Source: Cladopsammia gracilis
Lineage: Eukaryota; Cnidaria; Anthozoa; Scleractinia; Dendrophylliidae
NCBI GenBank assembly: GCA_022457155.1
Contig: JAJGOT010000154.1
Location: forward strand, 1,498,389-1,562,388
DNA length: 64,000 nucleotides
Reading direction: 5' to 3'
This document shows, in pieces, positions 24,301-35,434 of this stretch. The notes beneath the pieces were generated by a model that did no database searches, was not told the DNA's origin, and saw only the letters and a program-made list of their open reading frames with translations. The first letter of the stretch is position 1. The number at the start of each line of letters is the position of its first letter. The position numbers and the translations under genes were made by a program.

Positions 24301-24620
24301 TCCACTGTTTTTATGTTACCACCGTGTACTGCGTGAAGCAAAGCAAACTCTAAATCGGCCCCGCCACTCAGTAAGGCTCTGATTATGTCGTCTCGAACGG
24401 ACACATTGAGGTCTCCTGCCAGTTGTAAAACTGTTTTACCAGAACTATCCAAACAATTAAGGTCACATTTTGCCTCCTGAGCGGAACTCACAATGCTCCT
24501 AACGCTCTCTAAATTTCCTTTTCTTATTGCCTCGTAAAGCTTTCGTTGTAACTTGTCAATTGGCGGACGACGACCACCATCCACTGCTATCTCTTGAAGA
24601 AAAATATTTGTTCCTTCCAT
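18191..24620 (-). CDS. TRPC: TRPC-type cation channel gene, copy A (seven exons, 764 aa)
   Basis: Canonical TRP channel subunit, a plasma-membrane tetrameric cation channel normally opened downstream of phospholipase C. Exons on the minus strand: 24620-23736, 23447-23141, 22810-22315, 22067-21869, 20975-20811, 18698-18618, 18352-18191. Every junction has GT and AG and the phases join without a break. Domains in order: N-terminal ankyrin-type repeats (about residues 20-165), a TRP_2 region with the RLNEYRALASP signature, six membrane segments from exon 2 to exon 4, a pore-helix region with IFWALFGE, S6 with NMLIAILNESY, and the TRP box EWKFRRTKLW in exon 5. A basic helix and an acidic tail follow. 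The pattern matches the TRPC family in order and spacing; length is near the low end of the family. A paralogue with the same exon plan is at 50928-58025. Confidence 0.93.
18618..18698 (-). CDS. TRPC: TRPC copy A exon 6: basic helix
   Basis: 27 codons between TTTGCAG and GTAAAC, phase 0. Lys/Arg-rich (LFFKKLIKKTSKKN), suited to a calmodulin- or lipid-facing helix (inference). Same length as exon 6 of copy B. Confidence 0.8.
19476..19830. repeat. Extra repeat block in TRPC-A intron 5
   Basis: ACATGAAGGGACGCAGG and the following 300 bases resemble 16876-17180, in an intron region that copy B lacks. Confidence 0.6.
20041..20312. repeat. Tandem repeat, 113-bp unit, about 2.4 copies
   Basis: Units start at 20041, 20154 and 20267 (ATTGGAAGAGGCCCATG). 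Each complete unit carries GATAGGCTTAGCCTAACAGC next to GGAGCTCC, motifs also found at the ends of the elements at 47427 and 60040. Confidence 0.85.
20372..20793. mobile_element. MITE with GGCGCTGTTACACTAGGC ends
   Basis: Both ends read TTAA(A)GGCGCTGTTA-ACTAGGCAAT inverted, with many GCAACTTGTCTCGCAAC repeats inside. It lies in TRPC-A intron 5 and is absent from copy B, where the flank is uninterrupted. Confidence 0.8.
20811..20975 (-). CDS. TRPC: TRPC copy A exon 5: TRP box
   Basis: 55 codons, phase 0 both sides. Contains EWKFRRTKLWFNW followed by GGLPSPFN, the TRP domain that lies along the inner membrane face. A MITE sits 17 bases beyond its donor. Confidence 0.92.
21869..22067 (-). CDS. 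TRPC: TRPC copy A exon 4: pore and S6
   Basis: 199 nt between a poly-T acceptor and a GTAAGT donor. Encodes the pore region (VIFWALFGEIE) and S6 (VVAVLVALNMLIAILNESY), the most family-typical part of the channel. Confidence 0.93.
22315..22810 (-). CDS. TRPC: TRPC copy A exon 3: S2-S5 membrane region
   Basis: 496 nt. Starts DWVILVFIIGYLV and runs through YFSHYWNYLSVATVISFG, the RNFSFIQANASTGPLLHAF linker and FFLYFVFVFLAFVVSF. Donor GTGCGT; phase 2 out. Confidence 0.9.
23141..23447 (-). CDS. TRPC: TRPC copy A exon 2: pre-S1 and S1-S2 region
   Basis: 307 nt, phase 0 in and phase 1 out (GTAAGA donor). Begins FVSHPYSQLILNSEVYKN; the hydrophobic stretch ILLAFLLYPLVFMVW is the first membrane helix, then RSPCVTFLIHCGSYQTFLF. 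Confidence 0.9.
23736..24620 (-). CDS. TRPC: TRPC copy A exon 1: ankyrin repeats and TRP_2 region
   Basis: Encodes 295 residues from the ATG to a phase-0 donor (AAAAAG then GTTTGT). It holds PPIDKLQRKLYEAIRKGN, ankyrin-like helices, and RLNEYRALASPVF with the following Glu-rich helix (NKELRAMAEQEYEFRKEY). Confidence 0.93.
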
Positions 24621-25359
24621 TGAAATTTATCCACTAACGAGGGGTCATCTGAAATTCAGTGAATGGCGTCAATATGGTAATAAATAACATTGTTATATGT
24701 CTCTGTGATAAAGTACGTTGTTATTTACGAAATTGTCTCCTTTTTTACCCGCGAAATTTGAAAGTCTTCATATCAGTAGATTTTCCACACTGAAAACATT
24801 TTCTTTAAGCTTTTAATTTGAGATCGCTTTTTGAGATATTGCTAAGCGCGTGTTTAAACTTCTGAAAGTCATTCTTATATGTTTTGATTCAAAAGCTATG
24901 TAACACTGCAGCTTAAATTTTTTGATCGCCGAAGGCCGTGCACACTTGTAATAAAATTGCAAAGAAGCGTGATCTCATATACTCAATTAGGACACGCGAT
25001 TCTTTTCTTTTCTGATAGACTCTGTGGCATACAAAGGCTCCGTCCTTTGGAACATGTTGACTGTTGAATCCCGCACTATCTCGTTTATGATACTTGCCAC
25101 AAAGACCTCGCGAGAAAGTTTAAATATTCAGAGACTTTCAACACTTTTTAACTTTAACGTAACATCAGCCTCGACCGCTAGTTTTAGACTCGAAGATTTT
25201 GTATATATTTGAATTTTCTTTAAATTTTTTAAATTGTTAACATTCTCAATGTTTGTATATAGGTTGGGCCATAAACTCGTTATTTTTATTCGATATTGTT
25301 TTCATTCTTATTATAGTTTTTATTTTATTGTTATTGTAGCTCTTATATATAGATTTCTG
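24621..25359. other. 5' flank of TRPC copy A
   Basis: The first 100 bases match the flank of copy B; beyond about 24725 the two diverge. No other gene seen. Confidence 0.5.
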
Positions 25360-26195
25360 GGGCCGTATTCACGAAAGCATCCTAAGTCCAAAGAGCCTCG
25401 TAAGATATAACTTAGGAGTTAACTGGTATTCACGAAGACCTCGTAACTTAAGATATGTCTTAACTTTTGTCCTAAACTTAGGAGGTCAAAATTGACCTCC
25501 TAACTTATTAAAACATGTCTTGACGGGGGCTAAATTCGATTGCTGACGAGTTTTACGTCGATTTTCAGTGTGATTATTGTGCATCGCAATAGTTACCGAT
25601 TAAATAACCATTTTAAAGCATTATATTGCTTTCCTAAGAAAAAGTATATATTTTCTAGCAATGCCAAACAACACGGTTAGTTACATATAGGCCTTCGTGT
25701 CATTAACGGGTTCCACAGTTCTTTCTCATTGCAGTGTTATATTTCCGTTTTTCGTGAAAATAAGCCCTTACACAAGAAATATCGAAGTAGACCCTATTAA
25801 AAATGATGATGGAATTGTTTGTTGCTTTCGCTACTGACCACAAACGAAGATATTTATTACCAGTTTTGCTATCTTAAATTCGAGATTAAATAAAGATTAT
25901 TGTATTGTCATTGTATTGTCAACAATTTAAACAATACAAAATATTCATTCATGTATTCATAACTTATTACTCATAAGATCGCGCCATATAAACTATCTCT
26001 GATTGGTTTACTTTTACTAATCGATAACTGCCCGCGACCATTAAACTTAGGAGACTGCTAAGTTACGATTACCTTAGGATGGTCATAAGATATCGTTCGT
26101 GAATAACACTTAGGACATATCTTATGAAGCTCCTAAATTTTCTCTTAAGTTATATCTTAAGATATATCTTAGGTAGGATTTCGTGAATACGGCCC
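25360..26195. mobile_element. 836-bp non-autonomous DNA transposon with CTG target duplication
   Basis: Ends GGGCCGTATTCACGAA and the inverse; long inner inverted repeats of CTTAAGATATATCTTAAG type. CTG stands on both sides (25357-25359 and 26196-26198). Copy B has a single CTG at 61030-61032 and no element. No transposase ORF. Confidence 0.85.
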
Positions 26196-26248
26196 CTGTA
26201 CACGACCCCACAAACTTTTAGCTTTCATGCAAATCGTGTATAAATGAA

Positions 26249-26291
26249 GGTTATCCATCTATCTATCTGTCGATCTATCTATGTATCTATC
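26249..26291. repeat. (ATCT)n microsatellite
   Basis: Matches the array at 61093-61138 in copy B. Confidence 0.9.
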
Positions 26292-27302
26292 TACTGAAGA
26301 GTACCTTTAAATCCCCAGTGAAACTTTTCTCGATGAAATAGCAAACAAATTAAACGTCGCAGAATAATATCTCAGTCGAGGGCTTGTCTTTAACGGCAAA
26401 TATTTATTATTTATATTATTTCTTGGCGAAATTCTCCTCTTCCAGGTAAAACGCTGCGAAATTTTACACTGGTCTTCACATATCGGTAAATTATCGTGAC
26501 GCTTTCATTTTCTTTTCCAGACTTGTCCACGTCAGGAAAAAGGCTTCAGGCCAAAAAGTTGGGTCTTGAGTAAAACTAGGTTAAGCCTTTCATTCGAAGC
26601 CCGAGACAAGTTCCCAGCGCCGATCTCGCGTTAATCAGATGAAGCCTTTCCACTGCTTTTCACGCATTTGACTTCAAATGTTTTCCTTTTCTTCCTATAT
26701 ATTAAAGATCTATAAACATCTCATTGACGTCATTTTCCGGTTCATACCTCGTGTCTTGAACTTGGCTAAATAAATAGGAGGTATTAATCGAGAAATGCGC
26801 GATAGCATGAATGATGTTGTAAGAACTCTCACAATCACCCAAGGTATATTTTTGCGACTGCCATGAAAATAAATTAATTATAAAATTATGTAAAGTAATG
26901 AAGTTGTCTTTCAGTAGCATCGTGTTGCAATGAAATAAAATAATGATAATAGGCCATACGCTACTGTGATTGTATGTTTTAACTCTCAAGCTTTCGTCGG
27001 ACACCGACATCACCAAAATTATCATCAAAATTATGTTAAAACTAAAATGTTAAAACTATGTTAAAATTATGTTAAAACCTTCACTATCCAGAGCAGCCGA
27101 ATTCAAAATTCAAAATTAATTAAAACAAGCGGCATCACAGAGAAGAGCCGCTAAATAGAATTTATTTGGATGGTAATGATTTTATGGGACTTACTTATAT
27201 CTTAAGGGCTCCGCCCACGCAATTTTTGAACTTGTCAATCAGCGAAACACACCTAAAATATTACGCAGACGTTTTGCAAAAAAACGTCATCGTATATTTT
27301 TT

Positions 27303-27409
27303 AAACATTTCAGTCCGTCCACAGCAGCACCGGGCTGCTGTGGACGGACTGAAATGTTTTGTGCAAATTATTTTGATAAGCAATAAAATCCGTCCACAGC
27401 AGCCAAGTT
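27303..27409. repeat. Fold-back hairpin with flanking direct repeat
   Basis: A perfect hairpin with 26-bp arms (27303-27328 and 27334-27359) around a 5-base loop, followed by a second direct copy of TCCGTCCACAGCAGC at 27389. Copy B has one uninterrupted arm (61934-61966). Confidence 0.85.
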
Positions 27410-28654
27410 AAAAAAATAGTGACATCGGGGAAAGTGCTGCTTGTTATCTCTTATTTGAAACACATATGTCAAGATATAAAATTCCAGGGTTGCCAAAAGT
27501 TGCTGTCAATAATAAAAAAATCGACAATTATGCTCTCCAATGTGGACTTTCCGGTGCTCTTAAGAGTGAATCCACAGGTATAATAGACAAGTATACACCA
27601 AATTGAAGAAACGTTGTCGGGTAAAAAGCATAAACCATGAACGATGCGACCCAAAGGTTTACTGGGAAGTTGGAAAATTTAATCTTCGTCTGTGACAGAA
27701 TATACATTATATTAACACAGAACACATAAATCATGCTCTTAAATGCCTCAAACAAAGAAAACATCTTGATTATCAAGAAATAGAATATAACTAGCTTGCC
27801 AATGCTGCCTACCCAGAATCCCATTTGGTCTCATCGTTCATGGTTTATGCTCTTTTAAATGACAACGTTTCTTCAATCAGGTGTAAACTCGAGTGAACTT
27901 TCCGTAGTGCTCGTGTTACGATCTGATTGGTCAGTAAGAGTCGACAGAATCATGTGTTACTTTTCTGGAATGGGAAACTCGTCGAACATTTTTGTAAAAA
28001 CCATCGTTCGATCGATCATAACTGTACTCGATCTAATAATAGTAATAATAATAACAATAATAATAATAATAATCAGATGATAATAATAACTCTACCTCCC
28101 TCGTCGATTCTTCACTTTCAATAACAGGAAGTCAATTTATCAGCTTAGCTTCTTTCGCGACAGCTTACAGTTTCCAGTAGTTCCAGCTAAAATCACACTC
28201 TTCCTTCGGGTATTTTTGGCACAAACAAAATTTGAAAAATTGATGTTCCCGATTGATTTGATAGTAACCTGTGTTAGTCACATTTAATTTCCCACTTTCA
28301 GCAACGAAACAAGTTTATTCTCATGTACCACAAGATCCCAAAACAAAAATTGTACTTTGTTCTGTTACTGAGACATTTTTAGACAAATTAAAATACACTT
28401 ATTTTAAAAAGCGTTGTCGGCAGGAGTTGAAAACGTGGGCCCCCACTTTTTAAATTACAATCCATTTCTATCCTGTCTATTCGTAGCCAAGGACACGTAT
28501 TCAATTTCTTCGAAAAAGCGCCGCCCTCGAATAAGCGCTAATCAATACACCACTGCGCCCCATGCATGCCCATTTTCAGGCCATTCTAAAACAACAATGC
28601 AAACCAAAGGTTACTGTATTTTTGCAATGAAAATAATGAAATGCCATATTTACT

Positions 28655-29030
28655 CAAAACAAGTAGCCCGATGGGCTTCGAAACTGGCTCGTTTTGTCTC
28701 AGTTTTCACCCGGTTTTCATTTTAGAGTTTTATATTAGCAATCCACAGTATACAATCTAGAATATATTCATATGCACAGTCCAGTCTACATTTACATTTA
28801 CATTCCACAGCCCGCTTCAAGCACTCCTTAGGGACAGATTATTTTATTGTTAGGGGAGGGAGGAGGGGGGGTGGGCAATTACCAAAAAAAAAAAATTCCT
28901 GCATAGCAAAAGTAAAGAAACAAATAATGCACAGAGAGCCAATGGAAAAAAGGTATGGAACAATCCCGAAAAAAAATTATTGCACAACATCAAAATCATA
29001 ATCCAATGCCCAATGTAATAGAAATAATTC
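28655..29030. repeat. Dispersed repeat R, first copy
   Basis: About 370 bases from GTAGCCCGATGGGCTTCG through a G-rich AGGGGAGGGAGGAGG run match 46830-47290. Here the site that holds a MITE in the other copy is empty. Confidence 0.8.
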
Positions 29031-30069
29031 ACGGTTTGGGAAGTATTAGACTATAATGCGGGTTTGAACGGGAATCAATAAATTAAATATTCAAAGCGAA
29101 TACAGAAAAAATGGTAGCTTTAATCAAAGTGTCTTCCCCGTGTCTTGACTGATGGTGCAATGTGTGTCACGCAAAATTCGTTGAGGTGGTAGCGGTGCGT
29201 GACATGTTTAAAATAAACCATAAAACTTTCTTGCGCATGAGTAAAGGCTACTGGTAGCCTCTTGTTTACAACATAAGAAGAAGGAAAATGACGAAACGAA
29301 ACATATCAAGTAAAAGGAACTTAAAGTAAAAGGAACTTACATTATTGCCGGGTTTGTCGAGAGTTCCATTCGATAACGATTTCGTTTTCGTTTCTTTTCG
29401 AGCAACAGATAAATGGAAGTATTAAATATAAAAGTTAAAGTTGACCTTTCATGCACGAGTGATTGCGAAAGACTGATTAAAGGTTTCAAATGACGTCCAG
29501 TGCAGTAACGTTCGTGACGGATCACCTAGTGTGACCGAAAAAGCGGTTGTACATGTAAAACAAATCATAACAATATATTGAATTAATTCTCGTACCTTAG
29601 TGGCACTTACAAGACCCTTAAAGCTTCTTAAAGCACGACTTCACTACTCGAAGAGTTGTTGTTTTTGTTCATTTTTGTTTACAAGCTTTAATAATGATTA
29701 GTTGCAGACCCCATGTGCCTATCGAAAATATTGGTCTATGATTTATAATAAAAACAAATTATCAATATCCACTGTAACATTGTATGTGGCTACGATTGTC
29801 GTAGGGTTTTAAAACATGCCTTCCAAATCCTACAACTTTTTTCGTGTTGCACGCAACAGTTGTGAGCGAGTTGAAGGCTGATTTAGACAAAAGGATTCGT
29901 GTTGTATGTTTGGCGTGAGAGGGCTGCATGCGACAGTTGTATGCCGTCTAAATTAGTCCTTAAATAGCGTACTCTTTTCACTTGAGTCTTGGCAGGTCAT
30001 TTTCGACGCACGGGCAGGAGAAAAGCCGCGCCAAGGCTACAAAACTGGCTTGATGTATTTCCCTCATAA
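29031..30069. other. Intergenic, no gene recognised
   Basis: No exon seen. If the monooxygenase gene has a signal peptide and a full DOMON domain, their exons should be here, but I cannot find them. Confidence 0.4.
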
Positions 30070-30291
30070 GAGGGTCGTGAAGGGGTAAAATGGGAGCTGG
30101 GATTTGCCTTTTTTAGAGGCTGGGAAATGGGATTTTGTGCACTGGGACTGGGATTCATGAAACAAAAACAATAGAAAAATGCGAATGGGATTTCAATTTG
30201 AGCAACACAGGCTGGGATTGTGGGATTTGAGCTGGGATTTGAAAAAAAAAATTGCTGGGAAATGGGATTAGGACCCCCCTTCACGACCCTC
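30070..30291. mobile_element. MITE with TCATAA target duplication
   Basis: Ends GAGGGTCGTGAAGGGG and the inverse; TCATAA at 30064-30069 and 30292-30297. The inside has tandem GGGATTTG/CTGGGATT motifs. Confidence 0.75.
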
Positions 30292-30562
30292 TCATAACAT
30301 CAGCTCCAACATTTGAATGGAACGTTAAAACTTTCGAAAACGTTTGCCGAATAATTCGTGTTGATCTGAGGCAAAATTCAGTCTTATGTTCATTAACTCT
30401 GCGCTCTTTTCTGTTATCTAGTAAAAAAAATATCGCTTGTTAAACTAGTGTTGAGTGATCTCAGGACTTCTGGATAGTTTTATTTTAAGTTTAGTTTACG
30501 TTATATACTGACAGGAAAAGAAAAATGGAACGAAAAATTAATCCGCGTTATGTTTTTAACAG

Positions 30563-30652
30563 GACCGCTATGCTGATGCAAAAAGTTTGCCACCAAAGGA
30601 GAAAGAACAAAATTACGTCTTGACTGACTCCGAGGAGAGTGGCAAAAGAACT
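30563..30652 (+). CDS. Possible DOMON-domain exon of the monooxygenase gene
   Basis: After a TTTTTAACAG acceptor the frame reads DRYADAKSLPPKEKEQNY, which resembles the end of the DOMON domain in DBH/MOXD1-type proteins. The frame meets TGA after GKRTV, so a donor would have to lie just before it. The remaining DOMON strand and its linker to the catalytic domain were not found before 31303. It may be a relic. Confidence 0.35.
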
Positions 30653-31302
30653 GTGTGATAAATGTCTGCATGGTGATTGGTTAACGATAACGTAAGACAA
30701 ATGGCGACTGAAATTTGACAACTGCTATGCAGATCTTGTTTAGAAAAAAAATTAAATCGTAGTTGTAAGGCCGTAGAAAACTGTCATGAAAGCACATGCG
30801 AAATCCAGTCACAAAATAACTTTATTTTTTTTCTCTGCTGTTCAGGAAGTGAAGGCAAAGAGGTTGATTAATGCATCACCGTATAATTTCTAGATATCTT
30901 TTGTGTTTAATTAAAGAAGCAAGCGATGTGTTGGCTGTTCTTATGCAATGCACGATACGATCAGAGATGACCTGTTTTTGCAGTTTTTTCTCCAAAAAAG
31001 TGTAATTATTAGGCTTTGAAATCATTAATTTATTGGTATCCGAAATGGGTTTTTCTGCGTTTTCGAGAGGTCATGACAGAATACTTCTGTTCAATTGTAT
31101 AAATACTAGCATCGAAAAAATACACAACGGAAACATTATACACACAGTATAAATTGAAGAGCCAAATGTAACAGACATTTTAAAAATCAAGGCATTTACA
31201 CAGGCAACAGGAAGACAGCGTTTTCTGTGGACTATTACTAGTTAACGCTTAGATTTCATTGATTCAAAGCAATTAGATGATTTGCATTTATTTTCTTTGC
31301 AG

Positions 31303-31386
31303 ATAACCATTCCCAAGAAGCACACAACTTATTGGTGCTCTCTGATAAAGGCCCCTGAAATCAACACAAAGCACCACATAACGAAG
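31303..31386 (+). CDS. MOXD1-like: Monooxygenase exon: start of the catalytic N domain
   Basis: 28 codons between TTCTTTGCAG and a GTGAAT donor, phase 0: ITIPKKHTTYWCSLIKAP and NTKHHITK. The I-P-x-x-x-T-x-Y-W-C pattern is diagnostic of this family. Confidence 0.88.
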
Positions 31387-31736
31387 GTGAATGTCAAAGT
31401 GCGCTCCTTTGAAGGATTTTTGGATTTGCGGTTTCCAAAGGGAAGCAAAATGATCCAAATTTTATACCTTCGTTTTCTCCGCATTTAACGATCAGTTTGA
31501 AAAGCTATATCAAACACTCGAAAGGGTATTTCATCAGGTATCCGAACATTTCAAACTGGGCTAAATATAACTTGGCTTCACCTCGTTTTTCAACCCAATT
31601 CTCGGTGTTTGGATATCCTTATGAAACACTCTTTCTCTTGTTTGATATGTTACATATCAAGTTATATAACCCCGAAAATTTAACCCCCTTTGTCCTTGTT
31701 TATGTACTTGCTTCTTAGTTCTATTTCTCTTTGCAG

Positions 31737-31919
31737 TTCGAGCCATACGCCACAAAAGGAAACGAAGGTTTCATTCACCACTTCATTCTGTACGAATGCT
31801 ATGGAGACTTTAACGACACCCATTTTGATGCTAGCTTTGACTGTCTCGAGAACGCCAACATGGCAATCAGGCAATGTATTTATAACAGTATAGTGGCTGT
31901 TTGGGGATTCGGCGGTGAG
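31737..31919 (+). CDS. MOXD1-like: Monooxygenase exon: CuA histidine pair
   Basis: 61 codons, acceptor CTCTTTGCAG, donor GTAGGG. FEPYATKGNEGFIHHFILY holds the two adjacent CuA ligands; the end, AVWGFGGE, matches the W-x-G-G-E segment before the next exon. Confidence 0.92.
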
Positions 31920-32010
31920 GTAGGGAGATACACGCCTTTGCTGCCTGTATAAATCATAATACAGGTAAACTGTATCTTTCAGTTCCTTTTTATCTCGTGA
32001 TACAAGAAGA

Positions 32011-32165
32011 GGAGCAGTGCGCAGCTCTTACAAGGTCTTCTCTGATTTGCTGAGAAAACAATAGAACGAAAAACACAACAATGGACCCTAGCCCTGAAAA
32101 CAATAGAGCTGCGTGATACCCAGGTCCTATGAAATTAGAGGTTGTAAAGAGCTGCGTGGTACTGG
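32011..32165. mobile_element. MITE, CGCAGCTCTTACAAGG family
   Basis: Ends CGCAGCTCTTACAA and the inverse; a close relative is at 55390-55553. It splits a longer repeat (TTTTATCTCGTG ... GCGTTGAGCGAGATATA) that is uninterrupted near 44425-44465. Confidence 0.75.
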
Positions 32166-32278
32166 ACGAAGCGTTGAGCGAGATATAATATACGGGAACA
32201 GACATGCATTCAGTTGTCTAGACAGTGTTTGTTTCACATAATGCATAATTCAGGTATTATGTCACTTGAGTTCTCAGA

Positions 32279-32335
32279 AGCTCACCTGTTAGAGCATTCG
32301 ACTAGAGTACGGAAGGTCGTGGGTTCCATTCTCAC
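32279..32335 (+). repeat. tRNA-derived SINE-like fragment
   Basis: AGCTCACCTGTTAGAGCATT (box A-like), a TCGACTAGAGTACGGAAGGT arm and GTGGGTTCCATTCTCAC (box B-like) keep tRNA spacing but with decay. Confidence 0.45.
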
Positions 32336-33412
32336 ACTCGTCATTCATATATTTACTCTAAGAGTTTATTCTACGTGACTGCGCGTTCGGTTTTCGCATG
32401 ATAGCAATAATTATCAAAGCCTCAGTTTGTGTTATCCGCCTCAGCCTTCGGCTTCGGCAGATAACACAAACTTTAGCTTTGATAATTATCGCTATCATGC
32501 TCAACCTCATCCAATAATTGTTTTATCATGCATATTCCTGAGCTGCACTTGTAAAGACAAGAGCGCGCACAAAAAGTGATCAATGCCTGCATGCATAAAA
32601 CTATTGTCTGTAGGTATGACGTCACTTCTACATATATAAAATTCATTGTCTGTAGGTATGACGTAACAGAAACAGCAAGTAACAATTAGCTGCGTGCTTA
32701 TAGCCAATCAAAATCGAGCTAGTGACACCAATGTATAATAATTATATTTAGTGTGTTCATTGGCATACTTGTGGTTGGGTGTTTTTTGACCTGTACAGAT
32801 GTTTGAAAGAAAATTTTCTTTCAACGTTACAGGGTAGGGGAAGCCTATAACTCCATTTGAAACATAGCTATAGACTTCAATTTATCCTCTAGTAGCTATA
32901 TATATATACAGATATAAAGGGGAAGTCACAAACATCTCCTCGGTTTGGCCAAAACCTCACGCATACGCACAGCCAATTATCCGTGGCGTGACAGCCATGA
33001 ACAGCTGTTTCGTCCTTGTTGGGGCTCATCAGCATGGTATAGCCCTAGGCATGAAAACGGGGCTCGAAAGCCACCGCGTATTTCTACCCTTTACTCTAGC
33101 GGTGACCCGAGGATCCTTTAAACGTCAGCACCACATATCACATGTGGTTGCTGAGGCTGGGGACATCAAGTCCTCGGCAATGCGTGAGGAGACGTGGATC
33201 ATCGCTTGTGACTTCAAGTAAAATTAAAAGTAAACCAAGTCTGTGTACTATTGGGGACAACCGTTTCAACCTAAACCAATTTTGGTTGATTTGGTTGCGG
33301 TGTCCCAATAAAACACTTTTCTGACTTTTCTAATCGTTTTTGGTCGAAACGCGGTTTGGCTTAGGGATAGTCATTACCAGGCGTTCTTTATGTAACGCGG
33401 GTTAACTTCGCC

Positions 33413-33538
33413 ATGATGGCGGCCGGAATCCGTGAAGTTGCTGCCCTGGCTCTTGCCGTATCCGAAGTTGTAGAAGACGAAATTCCGTTTGAATTCGACG
33501 TTGACGGACTTGATCGATTAGCGCTGCCTTTTTTATAA
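33413..33538 (+). CDS. 41-residue acidic ORF, unrecognised
   Basis: ATGATGGCG with a good initiation context (CGCCATGATGG) opens a short frame rich in Ala, Val, Glu and Asp (REVAALALAVSEVVEDEIPF) and closes with TAA. Its composition looks like a real protein start, and it sits in repeat-like DNA, so it may be the 5' piece of a transposon gene. I do not recognise it. Confidence 0.25.
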   Translation: MMAAGIREVAALALAVSEVVEDEIPFEFDVDGLDRLALPFL

Positions 33539-33912
33539 ACTGAGCGCATATCTGCCTCTCGTATAATCGGTTACATTAAAGATGTTGTGTCCAATTTGAC
33601 CGCCACCATGTTTAAACGATTTTTTTGTGCGAAAATCACATAATCACGCGCAAAATGATTACGACACGGCTGATGACAAGCAAAAATTGTCGTTCGCTAA
33701 TATGCCAGCGGGCGCTATCCATCGTTTTCAACCGTTTCAACCAGCCTCTAAGCTGGTTGAAAAAGTTGATCAACCAAACCAACCAAAAGGTTTTTTTTTT
33801 CAATAGAATACGAAAAAACCCAACCACCGCTTAAAAAGTGCATAAATACTCTTAGCTATTCAGTTGCTAAGTTACTGATAACTTTTTTAACAATTTGTAT
33901 GTCACCATTCAG

Positions 33913-34015
33913 GCATTTTATTTCCCACCAAAAGCTGGTTATCCGATTGGAACAGCGGATTCTCCCAAACAATATATGTTAGAGCTTCACTATGATAATC
34001 CGAAGGGGATTGAAG
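33913..34015 (+). CDS. MOXD1-like: Monooxygenase exon: third CuA histidine
   Basis: 103 nt, phase 0 in, phase 1 out. AFYFPPKAGYPIGT and YMLELHYDNPKG; the H of LELHYDNP is the third CuA ligand position. Confidence 0.92.
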
Positions 34016-35270
34016 GTCAGTACAAACACATAACTTCTTCACTCGTAAATACGCAGTGTTGTTCGCGTTTTAACAGACGGGGACAAATTTCATCGATCAC
34101 TCGATAGCTCGATCGCTTGTTCGGTCGGTATGGAGTCCTGGGGACTAGTAAAGTTGTCATGTGACTCACGATCGTGTACGATCGGACTGCGTTGTGTTTA
34201 TGCCATGTGCTTGCTGTAATAGTGGAGTTTACACTCGGTTTATGTATTAAAGACACTACAGTCGGCTGTAAAATTTTCTTGGTTATTCTGCTCACTAGTG
34301 AATAAGGCTTCGAGCTCTGTAGGACTTTAATAAAGGAATTGTAAAGTGAAAACGCTACATCACGGTAGTCCTAGTTGCCCGCTATAGTGAGATGTCTGCT
34401 TTATTGAGAGTTCAGTTCCAGACAAACAAATAAGAATTGGACCGCCACTAACCAACCACAAGGCTGTTGTCTGCCTCAGAAAGGAGTACACGTTCGACTG
34501 TATTACGTCACTGAGATGACGTGAGAATTACTTCGTGATTTGTCAAATCAGCCATTTTGGATCGGCAATCATTATTTATATTTTTCATGACGTCAGGAAA
34601 AAAATCATCAAACGGAAAAATAGAAACGGAAGAACAACTGCAAAAACATCAACGTTTTCTTCAAAACAGAGCTATGCGCAGTTTTCAAATTTGGCTAAAA
34701 TTTCTTGTTAAAACATGGTCGTTGCCACGGCGATCAAACAGTTAAGTATTACATAACAGTTTACTTACATTAGGTTGTGTCCCCGGGGCTGTACGTGAGG
34801 TACTCAACGAAGTTTTGTGAGGAGGTGCTCCGCCTCGAGGTCGAAACCTTTACCTTTTTATATACCGTTTTTGGCATAAATGGTAACTGTTTTATATACC
34901 TAGTTGACTTATACATCCCTGACACATGTTGTAATAATAAAGGAAAAACAAAAGAAGCGTTTTTGGCTAACATTTGAGCAACGTTTACTCACTTTTCACT
35001 TCAGCATAAACAATAAAATACTTAAATATACGAATGAGCTGTTACGTGCGACCTAAATGGCAGTTTTCCTTACCCTTTTTTTATTTCAAATTGTGAAAAA
35101 ATCCCTACCCTTTTATATACCCCCCCCCCCCCCCCCCCTCGGGCCGGGGTTGTGACATTATTAGTCAGCTGCTTTTACAAGCATTTGAATTTCACGCATT
35201 CACAACCAACCCAGCTCCTCCAATGGCTTAAGTAACTCCAAAGTTAAACATTCTTTCTTTATTGACAAAG

Positions 35271-35434
35271 GACGCACTGACAGTTCAGGAGTGCGATTGT
35301 ACTACACTCCTAATCTTCGTCAGTACGATGCAGGAATATTTTCTGTCGGAGACGCGAGCACTCCATTTCTAGTCATCCCACCAAAACAAGAATCCTGGTT
35401 GACTGTCGGCTATTGCCCCAAAGAATGCTACCAG
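35271..35434 (+). CDS. MOXD1-like: Monooxygenase exon: end of the N domain
   Basis: 164 nt, joins the previous exon in phase (G+GA). RTDSSGVRLYYTPNLRQYDA, then IPPKQESWLTVGYCPKECYQ and a GTAAGA donor. DSSGVRLYYT and the C-x(3)-C end are typical of the family. Confidence 0.9.

Larger units (their letters stand above)
15846..28628. repeat. Segmental duplication, copy A
   Basis: From GGCCTTTTGATATTTTAC at 15846 onwards, long blocks match copy B (48581-63560) in the same order and orientation: the 3' flank, all seven TRPC exons and most introns, the 5' flank to about 24720, and 26200-28628. Differences are mainly insertions of repeats in one copy. Confidence 0.85.

Noticed and set aside
32988..33221. 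77-residue frame considered as a monooxygenase exon
   Set aside because: The exons at 31737-31919 and 33913-34015 already join in phase and in protein sequence, and the frame resembles no part of the family.
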